Source of the DNA: Bin5 sp034422415
GTDB lineage: Bacteria > Chloroflexota > Anaerolineae > Caldilineales > Caldilineaceae
Assembly: GCA_965202955.1 (NCBI GenBank)
Contig: OZ241871.1
Coordinates: 4,650,001-4,714,000, forward strand
Direction of reading: 5' to 3'
Length of the DNA: 64,000 nt
In this document: piece by piece, positions 46,434 through 56,096 of the stretch
How the letters are laid out: every line of letters begins with the position of its first letter
How positions within the stretch are numbered: the first letter of the stretch is position 1
Notes under the pieces: model-generated
What the model was told of the DNA's origin: nothing
Seen by the model: only the letters and a program-made list of their open reading frames with translations
Database searches by the model: none
Made by a program: the position numbers and the translations under genes

Positions 46434-47540
46434 ATGCTGAATCAACCGATCAATCCGGTCGGATTTGTGGGCTATGGCGCCTACGTGCCGCGATTCCGCC
46501 TTCCGGGCGCAGAAATCAGCAGGATCTGGAGTGGAGAGATGGGCATTGACGGGTCGTCACCGCAAGAGGGGGAGGTCCGGCCCAACGGGCAGAAGGAGGC
46601 CAGCCCGATAAAGGAGAAAGCAGTACCGGGATTGGACGAGGACACGGCGACGATGAGCATTGAGGCCGCCCGCAACGCGCTGGCGCGCTCACGGGTCGAT
46701 CCGCAGCGGATCCAGGCGGTTTGGGTCGGCAGCGAGAGCCATCCATACGCGGTTAAGCCGACGGGTACGATTGTCGCCGAGGCAATTGGCGCGACGCCGG
46801 CTACGCAGGCGGCGGACTTGCAGTTTGCGTGCAAAGCGGGAACGGAGGCGATGCAAGCCGCTTTCGGCTTTGTGGGCAGCGGGATGGCGCGGTATGCGCT
46901 TGCGATCGGAATGGATACAGCGCAGGGGCGTCCGGGAGATGCCCTTGAGTACACCGCCGGCGCAGGGGGGGCGGCCATTCTGATTGGTTCGGCTGAGGAG
47001 TCGGTCGCGGTCATCGAACGGAGCCTGAGCTACGTGTCGGACACAACTGATTTCTGGCGCCGGCCGCGCCAAAACTACCCCAGCCATGCCGAGCGCTTCA
47101 GCGGGGATCCCGGCTACTTCAGCCATCTCATTTCGGCTGCGGAGCAGATGATGGATGAGTTGGACGTGACGGCTGCGGCGTTCGACCACGTTGTTGTGCA
47201 TCAGCCGAACGTCAAGTTCCCGGTGCGGGCGATGCGGGCGCTGGGATTTACGCCGGATCAGTGGGAGTGCGGGCTGCTGGTGGGCGAAATCGGCAACACC
47301 TATGCCGGATCGGCGATTGTTGGCTTGACGGCAGTTCTGGACGAAGCCAAGCCGGGCCAGCGCGTTCTCGTTGTCAGTTACGGCAGTGGGGCCGGTTCCG
47401 ATGTGTTCGCTCTTCGCTTGACAGAACGCCTGCCGGAATCGCGGAATCGCGCGCCCGGCACCTGGGACTACATTCGGCGCCGCGTAGAGATCGACTACGC
47501 GCAATACGCACGATTGCGGGGAAAACTGGCGCTGCAATAG
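46434..47540 (+). CDS. hydroxymethylglutaryl-CoA synthase, archaeal type
   Basis: The 368-residue protein has the thiolase fold with FVGYGAYVPRFRL at the start, catalytic Cys133 in LQFACKAGTEAMQ, the active-site His in VVVHQPNVKFP and GNTYAGSAIVGL near the end. It belongs to the shorter COG3425-like HMG-CoA synthases known from archaea and some bacteria. It condenses acetyl-CoA with acetoacetyl-CoA. The gene follows mvaA by 58 bases, and the pair supplies mevalonate. The acetyl-CoA acetyltransferase and DUF35 partner found next to archaeal versions are not in this window. Confidence 0.92.
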   Translation: MLNQPINPVGFVGYGAYVPRFRLPGAEISRIWSGEMGIDGSSPQEGEVRPNGQKEASPIKEKAVPGLDEDTATMSIEAARNALARSRVDPQRIQAVWVGSESHPYAVKPTGTIVAEAIGATPATQAADLQFACKAGTEAMQAAFGFVGSGMARYALAIGMDTAQGRPGDALEYTAGAGGAAILIGSAEESVAVIERSLSYVSDTTDFWRRPRQNYPSHAERFSGDPGYFSHLISAAEQMMDELDVTAAAFDHVVVHQPNVKFPVRAMRALGFTPDQWECGLLVGEIGNTYAGSAIVGLTAVLDEAKPGQRVLVVSYGSGAGSDVFALRLTERLPESRNRAPGTWDYIRRRVEIDYAQYARLRGKLALQ

Positions 47541-47564
47541 GCGCTGGTAGAGGATGAGAGTGTA

Positions 47565-50500
47565 CTATCGCAGGACGGTGCTCTCTGTCTGACCTTGCCT
47601 GTCCAGCGACAAGGCCTCCAGGACGCGCAACAGCAGTAAGCGCCAGCGGCCAGCTTCGTCGATGGGGATGTAGATGGCCTCCCGCCCGACATGGATTGCG
47701 TTTTCCGGAACGAAGATACCGTCATCGCTCGTCGCGCCGAGTGCCATGCGGAGCGACTGCTGAAGTTTGCGCCTGGCGCCGTCCGGTATCTCCCTTTTGA
47801 GCTTGCCTTCGCCTGCGATAGCGGGCAGTGAAAATCCCTGCGGAATGCGGATGGCAATCTGATCCCGGCGTCGCCCAATGCTCTGAATGCCGGCTTTCAG
47901 CGCCTCCATCTTTACCCGGATCTGGTAGAAGAGATTTTCCAACTCCAGTGGCACAGAGCGTGTTTCGGGATCAGCCCCGAAGCGATCTACCATCTCCTGG
48001 CGCATTTCTTCCAGTTGCGGCGGCGCAGTCAAGCCAGCGATGCGTCGATACAGTTGCAGCCGCAACCCCTCTTCCTCGACGTAGATGGCCGGAATCTCGG
48101 CGCGCAGGGGCAGATCGAGCGTGACAGGCGGGGCCAGGGGGTCATCCAAAGCGACCGGAAAGTGAACGTCTATATCTTGCGCCGGTAAGGCGGGCTTCCT
48201 GCGATCTCCATTGGCGGGGAGAGAGGTTCCGCCACCTTCCCCTTGTTGCTCCGCAGCAGCAATCCGCTGCCGCTTCTCTCTAAGCTCACTTACAGACTGT
48301 GCGAGCAGGCGTGTGTAGAGATCGAAGCCGACGCTGACAATCTGGCCGTGCTGGCGGGCTCCGAGGAGCTCTCCGGCGCCGCGGATCTCAAGATCGCGCA
48401 TGGCGATACGGAAACCGGCACCCAGTTCGTCGCTGCTTTCGAGCAGGGCTTCAAGCCGCCGCCGCGCGTCAAAAGAGAGTGTGCTGTGGCGATCATAAAA
48501 GAGATAGCAGTATCCCCTCGCTGCGCCGCGCCCGACGCGCCCGCGCAGCTGGTATAGCTGGGCCAGTCCGAAATGGTCGGCGCGATTGACGATCATCGTG
48601 TTGGCACGCCTGATATCCAACCCGTTTTCTACGATCGTGGTACAGACGAGGACGTCTATTTCGCCGTCTGCGAATCTCAGCATGGTCGCTTCAAGCTCCC
48701 GCTCCGCCATCTGGCCATGGGCTATTGCCACGACGGCGTCGGGCATCTGGCGCTGGACACGCGAGGCCAGCGTCTTGAGGCCGCGGACGCGGTTATGGAC
48801 GAAAAAGACCTGCCCGTCGCGGTCCAGTTCACGTTGGATGGACTGCCGGACGAGCGAGTCGTCGAATTCCGACAAGATAGTTCGCACGGGCAGGCGCTCT
48901 CTGGGCGGTGTGTTGATGGTGCTCATATCGCGGGCACCGCTGAGGCTCATGTGGAGCGTGCGGGGAATCGGGGTGGCGCTCAGCGTCAGCACATCCATCT
49001 GCGAGCGGATCTGCTTGAGGCGTTCTTTGTGGGCAACGCCGAACCGCTGCTCCTCATCGATGACCAAAAGGCCCAGGGACTGGAAACTGACATCTTGCGA
49101 GAGAAGGCGGTGTGTTCCGATCACGATATCAACGGTGCCTTCCCGCATCTTCTGCAGCACTTTTTCCTGCTGTGCCGGCGTGCGGAAGCGGGAAAGCATC
49201 TCTACCAACACCGGGAACTGGCTCAGGCGCTGGCTGAAAACGCGAAAGTGCTGCTGCGCGAGGACGGTGGTTGGCACAAGCACTGCGGCCTGCTTCCCGT
49301 CCATCACGGCTTTGAAGGCGGCCCGAATGGCGACTTCGGTCTTACCGTAGCCGACGTCGCCGATGATGATTCGATCCATCGGTTTGCCGATTTCCATATC
49401 CCGCTTGACGTCGGCGATGGCGTCGACCTGGTCGGCGGTCTCGCGGAAGGGGAAGGCCGCCTCCATCTCTTCCTGCCAGGGTCCATCAGGGCTGAAGGCG
49501 TAGCCTGGGATTACCTCTCTCTCCGCGTACAGCTTGAGCAGGTCTTCGGCGATATCCTCGACCGCCTTTTTGGCGCGGGCCTTGACCGTCTGCCAGTCGG
49601 CGGTGCCGAGCCGAGTTACCGCCGGCGGGACTCCGGCGTCCCCGGCGCCTACATAGCGACTCAGCCGGTCGGCCTGGTGCACGGGGACGTAGAGCTTGTC
49701 ACCCCTGGCGTAGTTCACCTGCAGGTACTCTCGCTCCACGCCTGCCAGTTCGATTTTGGTGAGCCCCTCGTAGACGCCGATGCCGTGTTCGAGGTGAACG
49801 ACATAGTCATTGGGGCTGACGTCGGCGAAGAATAGCTCGGGCGCCACAGTCGACTGCGCGGCGCGCCTTTCGCGACGCGACTGCCTAATCCAGCCAAAGA
49901 GTTCCGTGTCGGTCAGCAGGCGCAGGTCACCAGCCCTGGTGGGATTGCCATTCGTGTGTTGGGCCTCGGACCCCTTCATCACGAAGCCTTCAGAAAGGAC
50001 ACCCTGGAGTATGGTAATCCCGGCAGGCGGAGGCGCGTCCAACTCGGCGCGCACTTCGGCCGCGAGCCGCGCCTCGCTCAGCTCATCCTGCAATCGGGCC
50101 GACTGGCGGGAGACCAGGACAACGCGATCGGAGGCGCTGGCGTACTTGCGCATTTCATCCAGAATGCGTTTGCTCTGGCCGGCAAAGTGGGGGCTTGGCG
50201 TAAACGAGCGCGCAAGGGAGGAACTGCCGGCTTTCTCGAGGCTGCCATGCGAATGAATGGAATGCGTTCCCAGCTGGAGCGGTTTATGCTGAGCGACCTG
50301 GTCCAGGATGGACTCCGGGCTAAAGATGCTGGACTGGAACTCGCCCGGCAGTTCGCGGCCGCGCAGCAAATCGTGCCTTGTGCTGTCGGCATCCTCCATA
50401 CATTTCTGCAGTCCGGCCCTCAGTTCGGCGCCGTCGTCGATGACAAGCAGACCATTGGCGGGCAGGTGATCCAGGAGTGATGCCGGGTGCGCGTAGGCGT

Positions 50501-51356
50501 AGGGCAGATACCATTCGATGCCGCGAAAGACGCGTCCCTCCTCCAGCTCTACAATCTCACGGCCGATCTCTTCGCGGATGACAAGCACAAGGTCCGGGTC
50601 CCCCAGCAGGGTTTCGCGCAGCCGTTCGGAGTCTGGCCCACCTCTTTGCGCCAGGCCCAGAGCTTCGCTGCCCGGACCGATCAACACGCGCTGCAGCTGG
50701 CGGTCGCTCCGTTGCGTTGCCGGGTCGAAGGTGCGAATCGACTCAACTTCGTCGCCAAACAGGTCGACACGAACTGGATGGGGAAGATTCGGCGGCCAGA
50801 TGTCAACGATACCGCCGCGGCGGGCGAAGGTGCCCGGCTCCTCGACAACGTTTACCGGCTCGTATCCGGTTTGCGCCCAGCGCCCGGTCAGCTCATCGAG
50901 CTGGACGAAGCTACCGGCATGAAGTGGCCGCAAAGCCAGACGGAAGGTTCTGGCAGGCAAAGTCTTCTGCATCAGCGCCGGCGCCGAGGAGACGACGATC
51001 CGTGGACTGCTTCCCTTTTGCTGCAGCGCAGCGAGCGCTGTCAGGCGGCGCTGCCGGGTGCGTCCTGTCCAAGGGATGCGCTCGAAGGGCAAGGCGTCTG
51101 GTTCAGCATAGAGGGAGACCGGAGGCGGGCCGCCGGTGGGCGGCAGGAAGAGCTGCAGCCTCTCCATCCAGCGCTCGGCTTGCTCCGAGGTGCCCGTCAA
51201 GACGAGCACGGGGCCTTCGTGGTCGGTCGCGGCGCCGGCGACGACCAGTGGGCGCGCTGCCGAATAGAGCTTGTGCGGCTCGCTATCATGGCCTTTCAGC
51301 AACTGCTGGTAGGCCGGTAGGTTTCTGAGAATTGGCAACAGGCCGGACAGGTTCAT
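47565..51356 (-). CDS. mfd: transcription-repair coupling factor Mfd
   Basis: The 1263-residue protein has the full Mfd order: an N-terminal UvrB-like region, the RNA-polymerase-interacting CarD-like domain (VVHLEHGIGVYEGL with the YVPVHQADRLSRYVG segment), the helicase core with Walker A GDVGYGKT and DEEQRFG, motif VI (QLRGRVGRG), and the C-terminal TRCF domain. Mfd removes RNA polymerase stalled at DNA damage and recruits UvrA. It is a little longer than the E. coli protein. The gene lies just downstream of pth on the same strand, an arrangement that is common in bacteria. Confidence 0.98.
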   Translation of the reverse strand: MNLSGLLPILRNLPAYQQLLKGHDSEPHKLYSAARPLVVAGAATDHEGPVLVLTGTSEQAERWMERLQLFLPPTGGPPPVSLYAEPDALPFERIPWTGRTRQRRLTALAALQQKGSSPRIVVSSAPALMQKTLPARTFRLALRPLHAGSFVQLDELTGRWAQTGYEPVNVVEEPGTFARRGGIVDIWPPNLPHPVRVDLFGDEVESIRTFDPATQRSDRQLQRVLIGPGSEALGLAQRGGPDSERLRETLLGDPDLVLVIREEIGREIVELEEGRVFRGIEWYLPYAYAHPASLLDHLPANGLLVIDDGAELRAGLQKCMEDADSTRHDLLRGRELPGEFQSSIFSPESILDQVAQHKPLQLGTHSIHSHGSLEKAGSSSLARSFTPSPHFAGQSKRILDEMRKYASASDRVVLVSRQSARLQDELSEARLAAEVRAELDAPPPAGITILQGVLSEGFVMKGSEAQHTNGNPTRAGDLRLLTDTELFGWIRQSRRERRAAQSTVAPELFFADVSPNDYVVHLEHGIGVYEGLTKIELAGVEREYLQVNYARGDKLYVPVHQADRLSRYVGAGDAGVPPAVTRLGTADWQTVKARAKKAVEDIAEDLLKLYAEREVIPGYAFSPDGPWQEEMEAAFPFRETADQVDAIADVKRDMEIGKPMDRIIIGDVGYGKTEVAIRAAFKAVMDGKQAAVLVPTTVLAQQHFRVFSQRLSQFPVLVEMLSRFRTPAQQEKVLQKMREGTVDIVIGTHRLLSQDVSFQSLGLLVIDEEQRFGVAHKERLKQIRSQMDVLTLSATPIPRTLHMSLSGARDMSTINTPPRERLPVRTILSEFDDSLVRQSIQRELDRDGQVFFVHNRVRGLKTLASRVQRQMPDAVVAIAHGQMAERELEATMLRFADGEIDVLVCTTIVENGLDIRRANTMIVNRADHFGLAQLYQLRGRVGRGAARGYCYLFYDRHSTLSFDARRRLEALLESSDELGAGFRIAMRDLEIRGAGELLGARQHGQIVSVGFDLYTRLLAQSVSELREKRQRIAAAEQQGEGGGTSLPANGDRRKPALPAQDIDVHFPVALDDPLAPPVTLDLPLRAEIPAIYVEEEGLRLQLYRRIAGLTAPPQLEEMRQEMVDRFGADPETRSVPLELENLFYQIRVKMEALKAGIQSIGRRRDQIAIRIPQGFSLPAIAGEGKLKREIPDGARRKLQQSLRMALGATSDDGIFVPENAIHVGREAIYIPIDEAGRWRLLLLRVLEALSLDRQGQTESTVLR

Positions 51357-51412
51357 ATGCTTCGAATGCGAGACTCGCTGATGGTGAACAGGGCGGGACT
51401 CCCGGATGTATT

Positions 51413-52021
51413 TCAGCCGTTGAAGCGGTTCATGGTGTTGTCGATTCCTTGAAAGAGCCAGCTTTCGGCGGCGTCGGCGACGCGCGCCCGGAGCGGCCCG
51501 AGCTCAAGCTCTTCATCTTCGGTGAAGTCCTGCAGGACGTAGGCAGCGGGGTCCATCGGCGTTGGCGGGCGCCCAATGCCTACACGGGCGCGTGGAAACC
51601 GATCGGTGCCCAGCTGCTGGATCAGCGATTTCATGCCTTTGTGGCCACCTGCCCCGCCGAAGGGTCGAAGTCGTAGTTTTCCGCTGGGCAGATCGAGTTC
51701 GTCATAGATAACTAAGATGTCCTGCGGCTCAACTGCAAAGTAGCGGGCCATGGGCGCAGCAGCGCTACCGCTGCGGTTCATGAAGGTGAGCGGCCGAGCC
51801 AGCAGGACCTTTTGGCGAAGCGGTGTATCGCCGGCGGTCGAAGCCGGTTCCAGGCCGCGCGGGCGTAGAATCCAGCCCTCCCCGTAAAGCGCATTGAATT
51901 TGGAACGGGAGAGCGGAACTTCGTGGCGGCGGGCCAGGAGATCCAGCACCTGAAAGCCGATGTTGTGTCGGTTGCGCGCGTAACGGGGCCCGGGATTTCC
52001 CAGGCCCACAATGATCTTCAT
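51413..52021 (-). CDS. pth: peptidyl-tRNA hydrolase
   Basis: The 202-residue protein begins IVGLGNPGPRYARNRHNIGF, with Asn9 and His19 of the Pth active site, and has YDELDLPSGKLRLRP with the third catalytic residue. It then has GGAGGHKGMKS and RVGIGRPP. The enzyme cleaves peptidyl-tRNA released by stalled ribosomes. The ATG at 52021 is chosen because the family starts exactly there; the frame is open 60 bases further upstream. It lies 56 bases upstream of mfd on the same strand. Confidence 0.97.
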   Translation of the reverse strand: MKIIVGLGNPGPRYARNRHNIGFQVLDLLARRHEVPLSRSKFNALYGEGWILRPRGLEPASTAGDTPLRQKVLLARPLTFMNRSGSAAAPMARYFAVEPQDILVIYDELDLPSGKLRLRPFGGAGGHKGMKSLIQQLGTDRFPRARVGIGRPPTPMDPAAYVLQDFTEDEELELGPLRARVADAAESWLFQGIDNTMNRFNG

Positions 52022-52157
52022 ATTCCGCTGGCTACTTTTCCGGCCTCCGGGGGCCGGCAACTGACCTACCAAGAGCCGCACCGAAGTTGGAACAACCCAC
52101 TGCGTGAGTTTCCTTTGCGGCGCCAGTCAAGCATGTCCGAATAGATGGCCCATGCTG

Positions 52158-53048
52158 CTAGATTTTGCCTGTCAGCCACTGCAGTAACCGCTTGGCCGCG
52201 AAGATCGCGCCCAGCAACAGGAAGAGACCGGCGCTCCAGCGAACGCCTGTTAAGAAGTGCGCCCGCAGTCGATTCAAGGAAAGGGCCCCGGCCAGGCTGT
52301 CGATGCTGCTCGGCGCTCCCGGAACAACCGACTGACCTTGGGAGGTCGTCTGGCCTTGGGTCGAACCTCCACCGTTGTTTTGTTCGGGCGCAGCGGGCGA
52401 GGGTGTAACCTCGGCCGTAGGCTCCTCGATCTCAGGCTGCTCGATTTCGACCGGAGGGACGGTCGGCTGCGGGACGGGCGTGGGCGTGTCGATCGGGATC
52501 GGTGTCGGCGTGGGGCCGTCTGGCGTCGGCGTCGGCGCCTCCAGGTTCACGCTGATATTGCGGGCGAAGTATTCGCCGTAGTTTCCATCAGGCCGGACAA
52601 CCCGAAGCCGCAAGGAATAGACTCCCGGCGCAAGGTTACCTGTATGCCAGACGCCCAATTGGCCATTGTTCACTTGAAATGTTTCGCCTGCGAACCAGAC
52701 GAAGGCTTCATCTCCGCTGGACTCCAGCTTGAAGTAAAGTTCATAGCGGGCAAATTGTGAGCCGACAGCGGTACCGAGAACCGGGACCGAGCCGCTCACG
52801 CTACTTCCCGTAGCCGGGGAAGTAATACCTGAATGGCCGGCCTGCTCACTGGGGGCATGCACCCTGTCCAGACGGATGTCCTCTACAGGACCGGACTCGG
52901 AGGCGCCCTGAACGGGAACAACGGCAAACGAGGCGTAAGCCAGCAACCCCAAACCAAGAATAATCGGGGCGAGGACCCGTCCGAGAATTATGAACTTTCG
53001 ACCAATGCGGACCGTTTCCTGGCGATTTATCTGGCTGGAAGCGTACAT
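52158..53048 (-). CDS. membrane-anchored surface protein with Ig-like domain and Thr/Pro linker
   Basis: The 296-residue protein has an N-terminal membrane helix (about 22-45) and a beta-rich region (about 75-170) with SPATGSSVSGSVPVLGTA and LAPGVYSLRLRVVRPDGNYG, resembling bacterial Ig-like or PKD-like folds. A Pro/Thr/Glu-rich linker (about 175-240) and a C-terminal membrane helix (about 272-288) with basic residues follow. The layout suits export and anchoring to the cell surface, though no sorting signal is seen. The exact family is unknown. It is downstream of the Dsb genes on the same strand. Confidence 0.65.
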   Translation of the reverse strand: MYASSQINRQETVRIGRKFIILGRVLAPIILGLGLLAYASFAVVPVQGASESGPVEDIRLDRVHAPSEQAGHSGITSPATGSSVSGSVPVLGTAVGSQFARYELYFKLESSGDEAFVWFAGETFQVNNGQLGVWHTGNLAPGVYSLRLRVVRPDGNYGEYFARNISVNLEAPTPTPDGPTPTPIPIDTPTPVPQPTVPPVEIEQPEIEEPTAEVTPSPAAPEQNNGGGSTQGQTTSQGQSVVPGAPSSIDSLAGALSLNRLRAHFLTGVRWSAGLFLLLGAIFAAKRLLQWLTGKI

Positions 53049-53151
53049 TTAGCTATCGGCCTTGTCCGGGCATTCAAAAGCGGCCCAAACGCGCTAACGG
53101 GAATGATGCAATGCGTCAGGCAATGCATCGCGCCCAGGCGTCGGACCGCAC

Positions 53152-54066
53152 TTACTGCCAGTCCCGGATTACCAGTATAATGTATCCGATCTGTTCGTCG
53201 CTCAACTCCGACTGGCCGCCGCGTGCGGGCATGGCCAGCCCTGTGCGGTTATCCTCCACGTCTGCCGCCCTCCCGTCCCGGATCAGTGCGAGCATATCGG
53301 CATCGGACAGCTCGGAAACGTAGGGCGAATTGGCCAGTGCTGTGCCCAGTCCGTCGACCCCTTCTCCCAGGGCGCCATGGCAGGAGGCGCACGCCTGAGC
53401 ATAGAGAGACTCACCCTTTTCCTGGCTGGTCGGCGTTGCCGTCGGCTCGGGCGTTGCCGTCGCGTCAGCTGAGAGTCCCAAGAAGGGAAATGAGGACGGA
53501 ACCGAAATCTGAATGTCGGGAAGGGTGACCTCCATCTCCCCGGCGCGCACGGCCTCGGCGACATATAGAGCCAGTGCAATGACAACAATGATCGGAACGG
53601 GCCAACGCGGCCAGCGATAGGCGCCGACCAGGTTCGGCCTGCTGTCGCCCCCGGCAATGACCATCAGCATCCCGATCGTGATGATCATGAAGCCGAGTAT
53701 GGAGAGAAGCGGAATGGTAACGATGCCGAACCAGTCGATCCAGACGGATGAGCAGGTCACACCGAGCCCGCAGCTCGCCGGCTGGCCGAAGATGGTCGTC
53801 TTCTGCAGCAGGTAGTGGTAGACGGCCACTCCTTGCCCCAGCAGGGAAAAGGGAAGGACCAGGAACGGCAAATGGTGGTCGCGGCGCAATATGCCCAGAG
53901 CGATGAGCCCTGCAAGCGGATACATCAGCACGCGCTGAAACCAGCAAAGCGAGCAGGGCGTAAAGCGCATCACTTCGCTGAAGTAGAGGCTGCCCATCAT
54001 GGAGACCCAAGCAGCGGTTAGGGCGCTGTATAGGCCGAGGCGAACCCAGAATCGCGAACTGTTCAT
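53152..54066 (-). CDS. DsbB-like disulfide oxidase fused to a c-type cytochrome
   Basis: The 304-residue protein starts with a DsbB-like four-helix domain containing the CxxC pair Cys38/Cys41 (PCSLCWFQR) and the second pair Cys99/Cys105. A fifth helix (about 155-173) leads through a Thr/Pro linker to a class I cytochrome c domain with the heme motif CASCH (226-230) and Met279 as probable axial ligand (LAMPARGG). DsbB reoxidises DsbA and passes electrons to quinone; here they could also reach the heme. The DsbA-like gene is 19 bases upstream. The fusion is unusual. Confidence 0.85.
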   Translation of the reverse strand: MNSSRFWVRLGLYSALTAAWVSMMGSLYFSEVMRFTPCSLCWFQRVLMYPLAGLIALGILRRDHHLPFLVLPFSLLGQGVAVYHYLLQKTTIFGQPASCGLGVTCSSVWIDWFGIVTIPLLSILGFMIITIGMLMVIAGGDSRPNLVGAYRWPRWPVPIIVVIALALYVAEAVRAGEMEVTLPDIQISVPSSFPFLGLSADATATPEPTATPTSQEKGESLYAQACASCHGALGEGVDGLGTALANSPYVSELSDADMLALIRDGRAADVEDNRTGLAMPARGGQSELSDEQIGYIILVIRDWQ

Positions 54067-54085
54067 CTTTCGACGCTTCGTCTTG

Positions 54086-54814
54086 TCATTGGCCTGCCGT
54101 CAGGCGGTCGTCTATCGCGGCGGCGACCGAGTCGTAGTCGAGCGGGTTGGTGACAGGGATGCCGTCGACCAGAACTGAAGGCGTGCCGCCAAGACCAGCG
54201 GCGCGCGCAGCCTGCATGCTCTCGCTTACGCCGGCCAGATGCGTCTGGTTCAACAGGCAGGATGAGAAAGACTTTTCGTTCAACTCCAATTCGACAGCGT
54301 ATTCGATCAGCTTTTCGGCGATGAAAGCCGACGGCCCTCTTTGTGTTTCCTGGAAAATGCGATCGTGATAACTCCAAAACTGCCCCTGGTCGGCGGCACA
54401 TTCGCTTGCTTGCGCTGCAAGCGAGGCACCAGGTTCGTGTTGCTGCAGGGGAAAGTGACGGAACTCAAGCTTCGCTTCGCCACTGGCAATGTAGTTTTCG
54501 ACCAGAGCGGGCTTGACCATCTGGTTGAAGGCGGCGCAGGCGGGACAGCGGAAGTCTTCCCAGGCCTGCACGGTGACAGGCGCCTCCGGATTGCCCAGGA
54601 CATTGCGATTCTGCCACTCTGGGGGAATTCCGGCGTAGACGGCGCCCTCGGCTGCGGGCGGCTGATTGCCGGAGGCCACGACCAAGACGAGCGCGATCGC
54701 GGCGGCCAGCAGCGCGAGCCCACCGATCAGGAGAACTCCGACCGAGAGCCGCCGCGGTCCTGCCTTCTCTTCAGAAAGCAAACTGACATTCTTGCGCCGC
54801 TTCGACTTCTCCAT
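54086..54814 (-). CDS. membrane-anchored DsbA-like thiol oxidoreductase
   Basis: The 242-residue protein has a basic N-terminus, one membrane helix (about 25-47) and a thioredoxin-fold domain with active-site CPAC (90-93), QWSYHDRIFQET-like helical inserts and a cis-proline loop GGTPSVLVDG. Two further cysteines lie in SECAADQ and SSCLLN. It fits DsbA/BdbD-type oxidases that form disulfides in proteins outside the cytoplasm. Its stop lies 19 bases before the DsbB-cytochrome gene, so the two form an oxidation pair. Confidence 0.9.
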   Translation of the reverse strand: MEKSKRRKNVSLLSEEKAGPRRLSVGVLLIGGLALLAAAIALVLVVASGNQPPAAEGAVYAGIPPEWQNRNVLGNPEAPVTVQAWEDFRCPACAAFNQMVKPALVENYIASGEAKLEFRHFPLQQHEPGASLAAQASECAADQGQFWSYHDRIFQETQRGPSAFIAEKLIEYAVELELNEKSFSSCLLNQTHLAGVSESMQAARAAGLGGTPSVLVDGIPVTNPLDYDSVAAAIDDRLTAGQ

Positions 54815-55145
54815 CTGTCCCGTTCACCCGCCCGGTAGAGAGGCCACTTCTTCAGCAAGCGGGAATTGGCCGCCTACCGCTTTCAGTGCCCGAAAGTTGA
54901 ACGGACCCCGTGCAATAGAATATAGCACCGATCGGAAAGGTGCACAAAACCAGCTACAATTCGCGCTCCCCGGACTGAGCGGACAGCGTTCGGGAGTTGC
55001 TCACCTCTCCCATGGACGATTCCGGTCGTGGAAACTTACAGTCGAAGGCCGCCAGCGCTCAATCAGCGGAGGACTTTGCTTATTGCTGCTCGGAGAGTAT
55101 GCTTTACACGATTTGTGCTGAGCAGATGCCGCAAGGGGGAGAGAG
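54815..55145. other. 331-base divergent gap
   Basis: The gap separates the DsbA-like gene (minus) from an SDR gene (plus). It contains AT-rich patches around 54910-54960 with possible -10 boxes (TAGAAT, TATAGC, TACAAT) but no well-spaced -35, and a 5-base inverted repeat GCACC...GGTGC near 54926-54945. No gene was found. Confidence 0.4.
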
Positions 55146-56030
55146 ATGACGACAGGCAACAGGCCGAGCATCGGAGCCGACAAAGGCGGTGCGTTAGCAG
55201 GTAAGGTCGCCGTCATCACCGGCGCGAACCGGGGAATCGGGGCTGCAATCGCTGAATCACTGGCGGAGGAGAGTTGCCGGCTGGCCCTTGCCGCGCGCAA
55301 TACCGAACTGCTGGACAAGGTGGCAGATCAGCTGCGGCGGGACTTCGGCGTCGAGATACTTACCGTTCCAACCGACATCAGCGACGAGGACCAGGCGCGG
55401 GCTCTTATCGAGAAGACGGAGTCCCATTTTGGCGCCGTGGATATCCTTGTCAACAACGCGGGCATGGGCATCTACGGCGCTGTCGACGAACTGGACCTTG
55501 ACGATTTGCGGCAGGTCTTTGAAGTAAATTTTTTCGGCGCGCTGGCGGCGTTGCAGGCGGCGGTACAGGTAATGCGGCGCCATGGAGGCGGTACGATCGT
55601 CAATATCAGCAGCATTGTTGGCAAGTTTCCTCAGCCCTTGGGCGGGGGTTACACGGCGACGAAGTTCGCGCTGCAAGGGGCGAGCGGCGCGGCGCGTGCC
55701 GAGTTGAAGGGAGACAACATCGATCTCGTTGTCGTCTGCCCGGGTCTCACGGAGACCGAGTTCTCGCAAAACAGCCGCATCAGCGTACCGGGCGCCGAGC
55801 ACCGGCAGGGGGAAAGGCATTCGCTGACAAGGGGCGTCGAAGCCAGCAAGGTAGGACGCCGCACGGTACGCGCCATCAAGCGAGGTGAGCGTGAGGTCTA
55901 CATCACCCTGTTCGACCGGTTGCTTGTCTGGTTTGCCGTGCTCTTCCCCGCCATGCTGCAGTGGCTTCTGATTTATGTGACGCGCTACCGCCGGCGGCGT
56001 TTCGAGCAGGGCGCGGCAGGTGAGAACTAA
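55146..56030 (+). CDS. SDR with C-terminal membrane segment
   Basis: The 294-residue protein has TGANRGIG (25-32), NNAG, the catalytic Ser in NISSIVG and the YTATK active site, so it should be an active NAD(P)-dependent dehydrogenase. The basic Arg after TGAN favours NADP(H). Unlike most SDRs it ends in a hydrophobic stretch (LLVWFAVLFPAMLQWLLIY) followed by an arginine-rich tail, suggesting membrane attachment. A purine-rich AAGGGGGAGAGAG precedes the ATG. The substrate is unknown, possibly a lipid or quinone-related carbonyl. Confidence 0.88.
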   Translation: MTTGNRPSIGADKGGALAGKVAVITGANRGIGAAIAESLAEESCRLALAARNTELLDKVADQLRRDFGVEILTVPTDISDEDQARALIEKTESHFGAVDILVNNAGMGIYGAVDELDLDDLRQVFEVNFFGALAALQAAVQVMRRHGGGTIVNISSIVGKFPQPLGGGYTATKFALQGASGAARAELKGDNIDLVVVCPGLTETEFSQNSRISVPGAEHRQGERHSLTRGVEASKVGRRTVRAIKRGEREVYITLFDRLLVWFAVLFPAMLQWLLIYVTRYRRRRFEQGAAGEN

Positions 56031-56096
56031 AGAACATTACCGCCGAGTCCTTGCCGCTGTAGTTGGATAGTTCCGGCCGCCTGCCGACCGCTTCGG

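Noticed and set aside
48573..49835. Open frame of 420 codons on the plus strand
   Set aside because: It is antisense to the helicase core of mfd and has no recognisable protein family.
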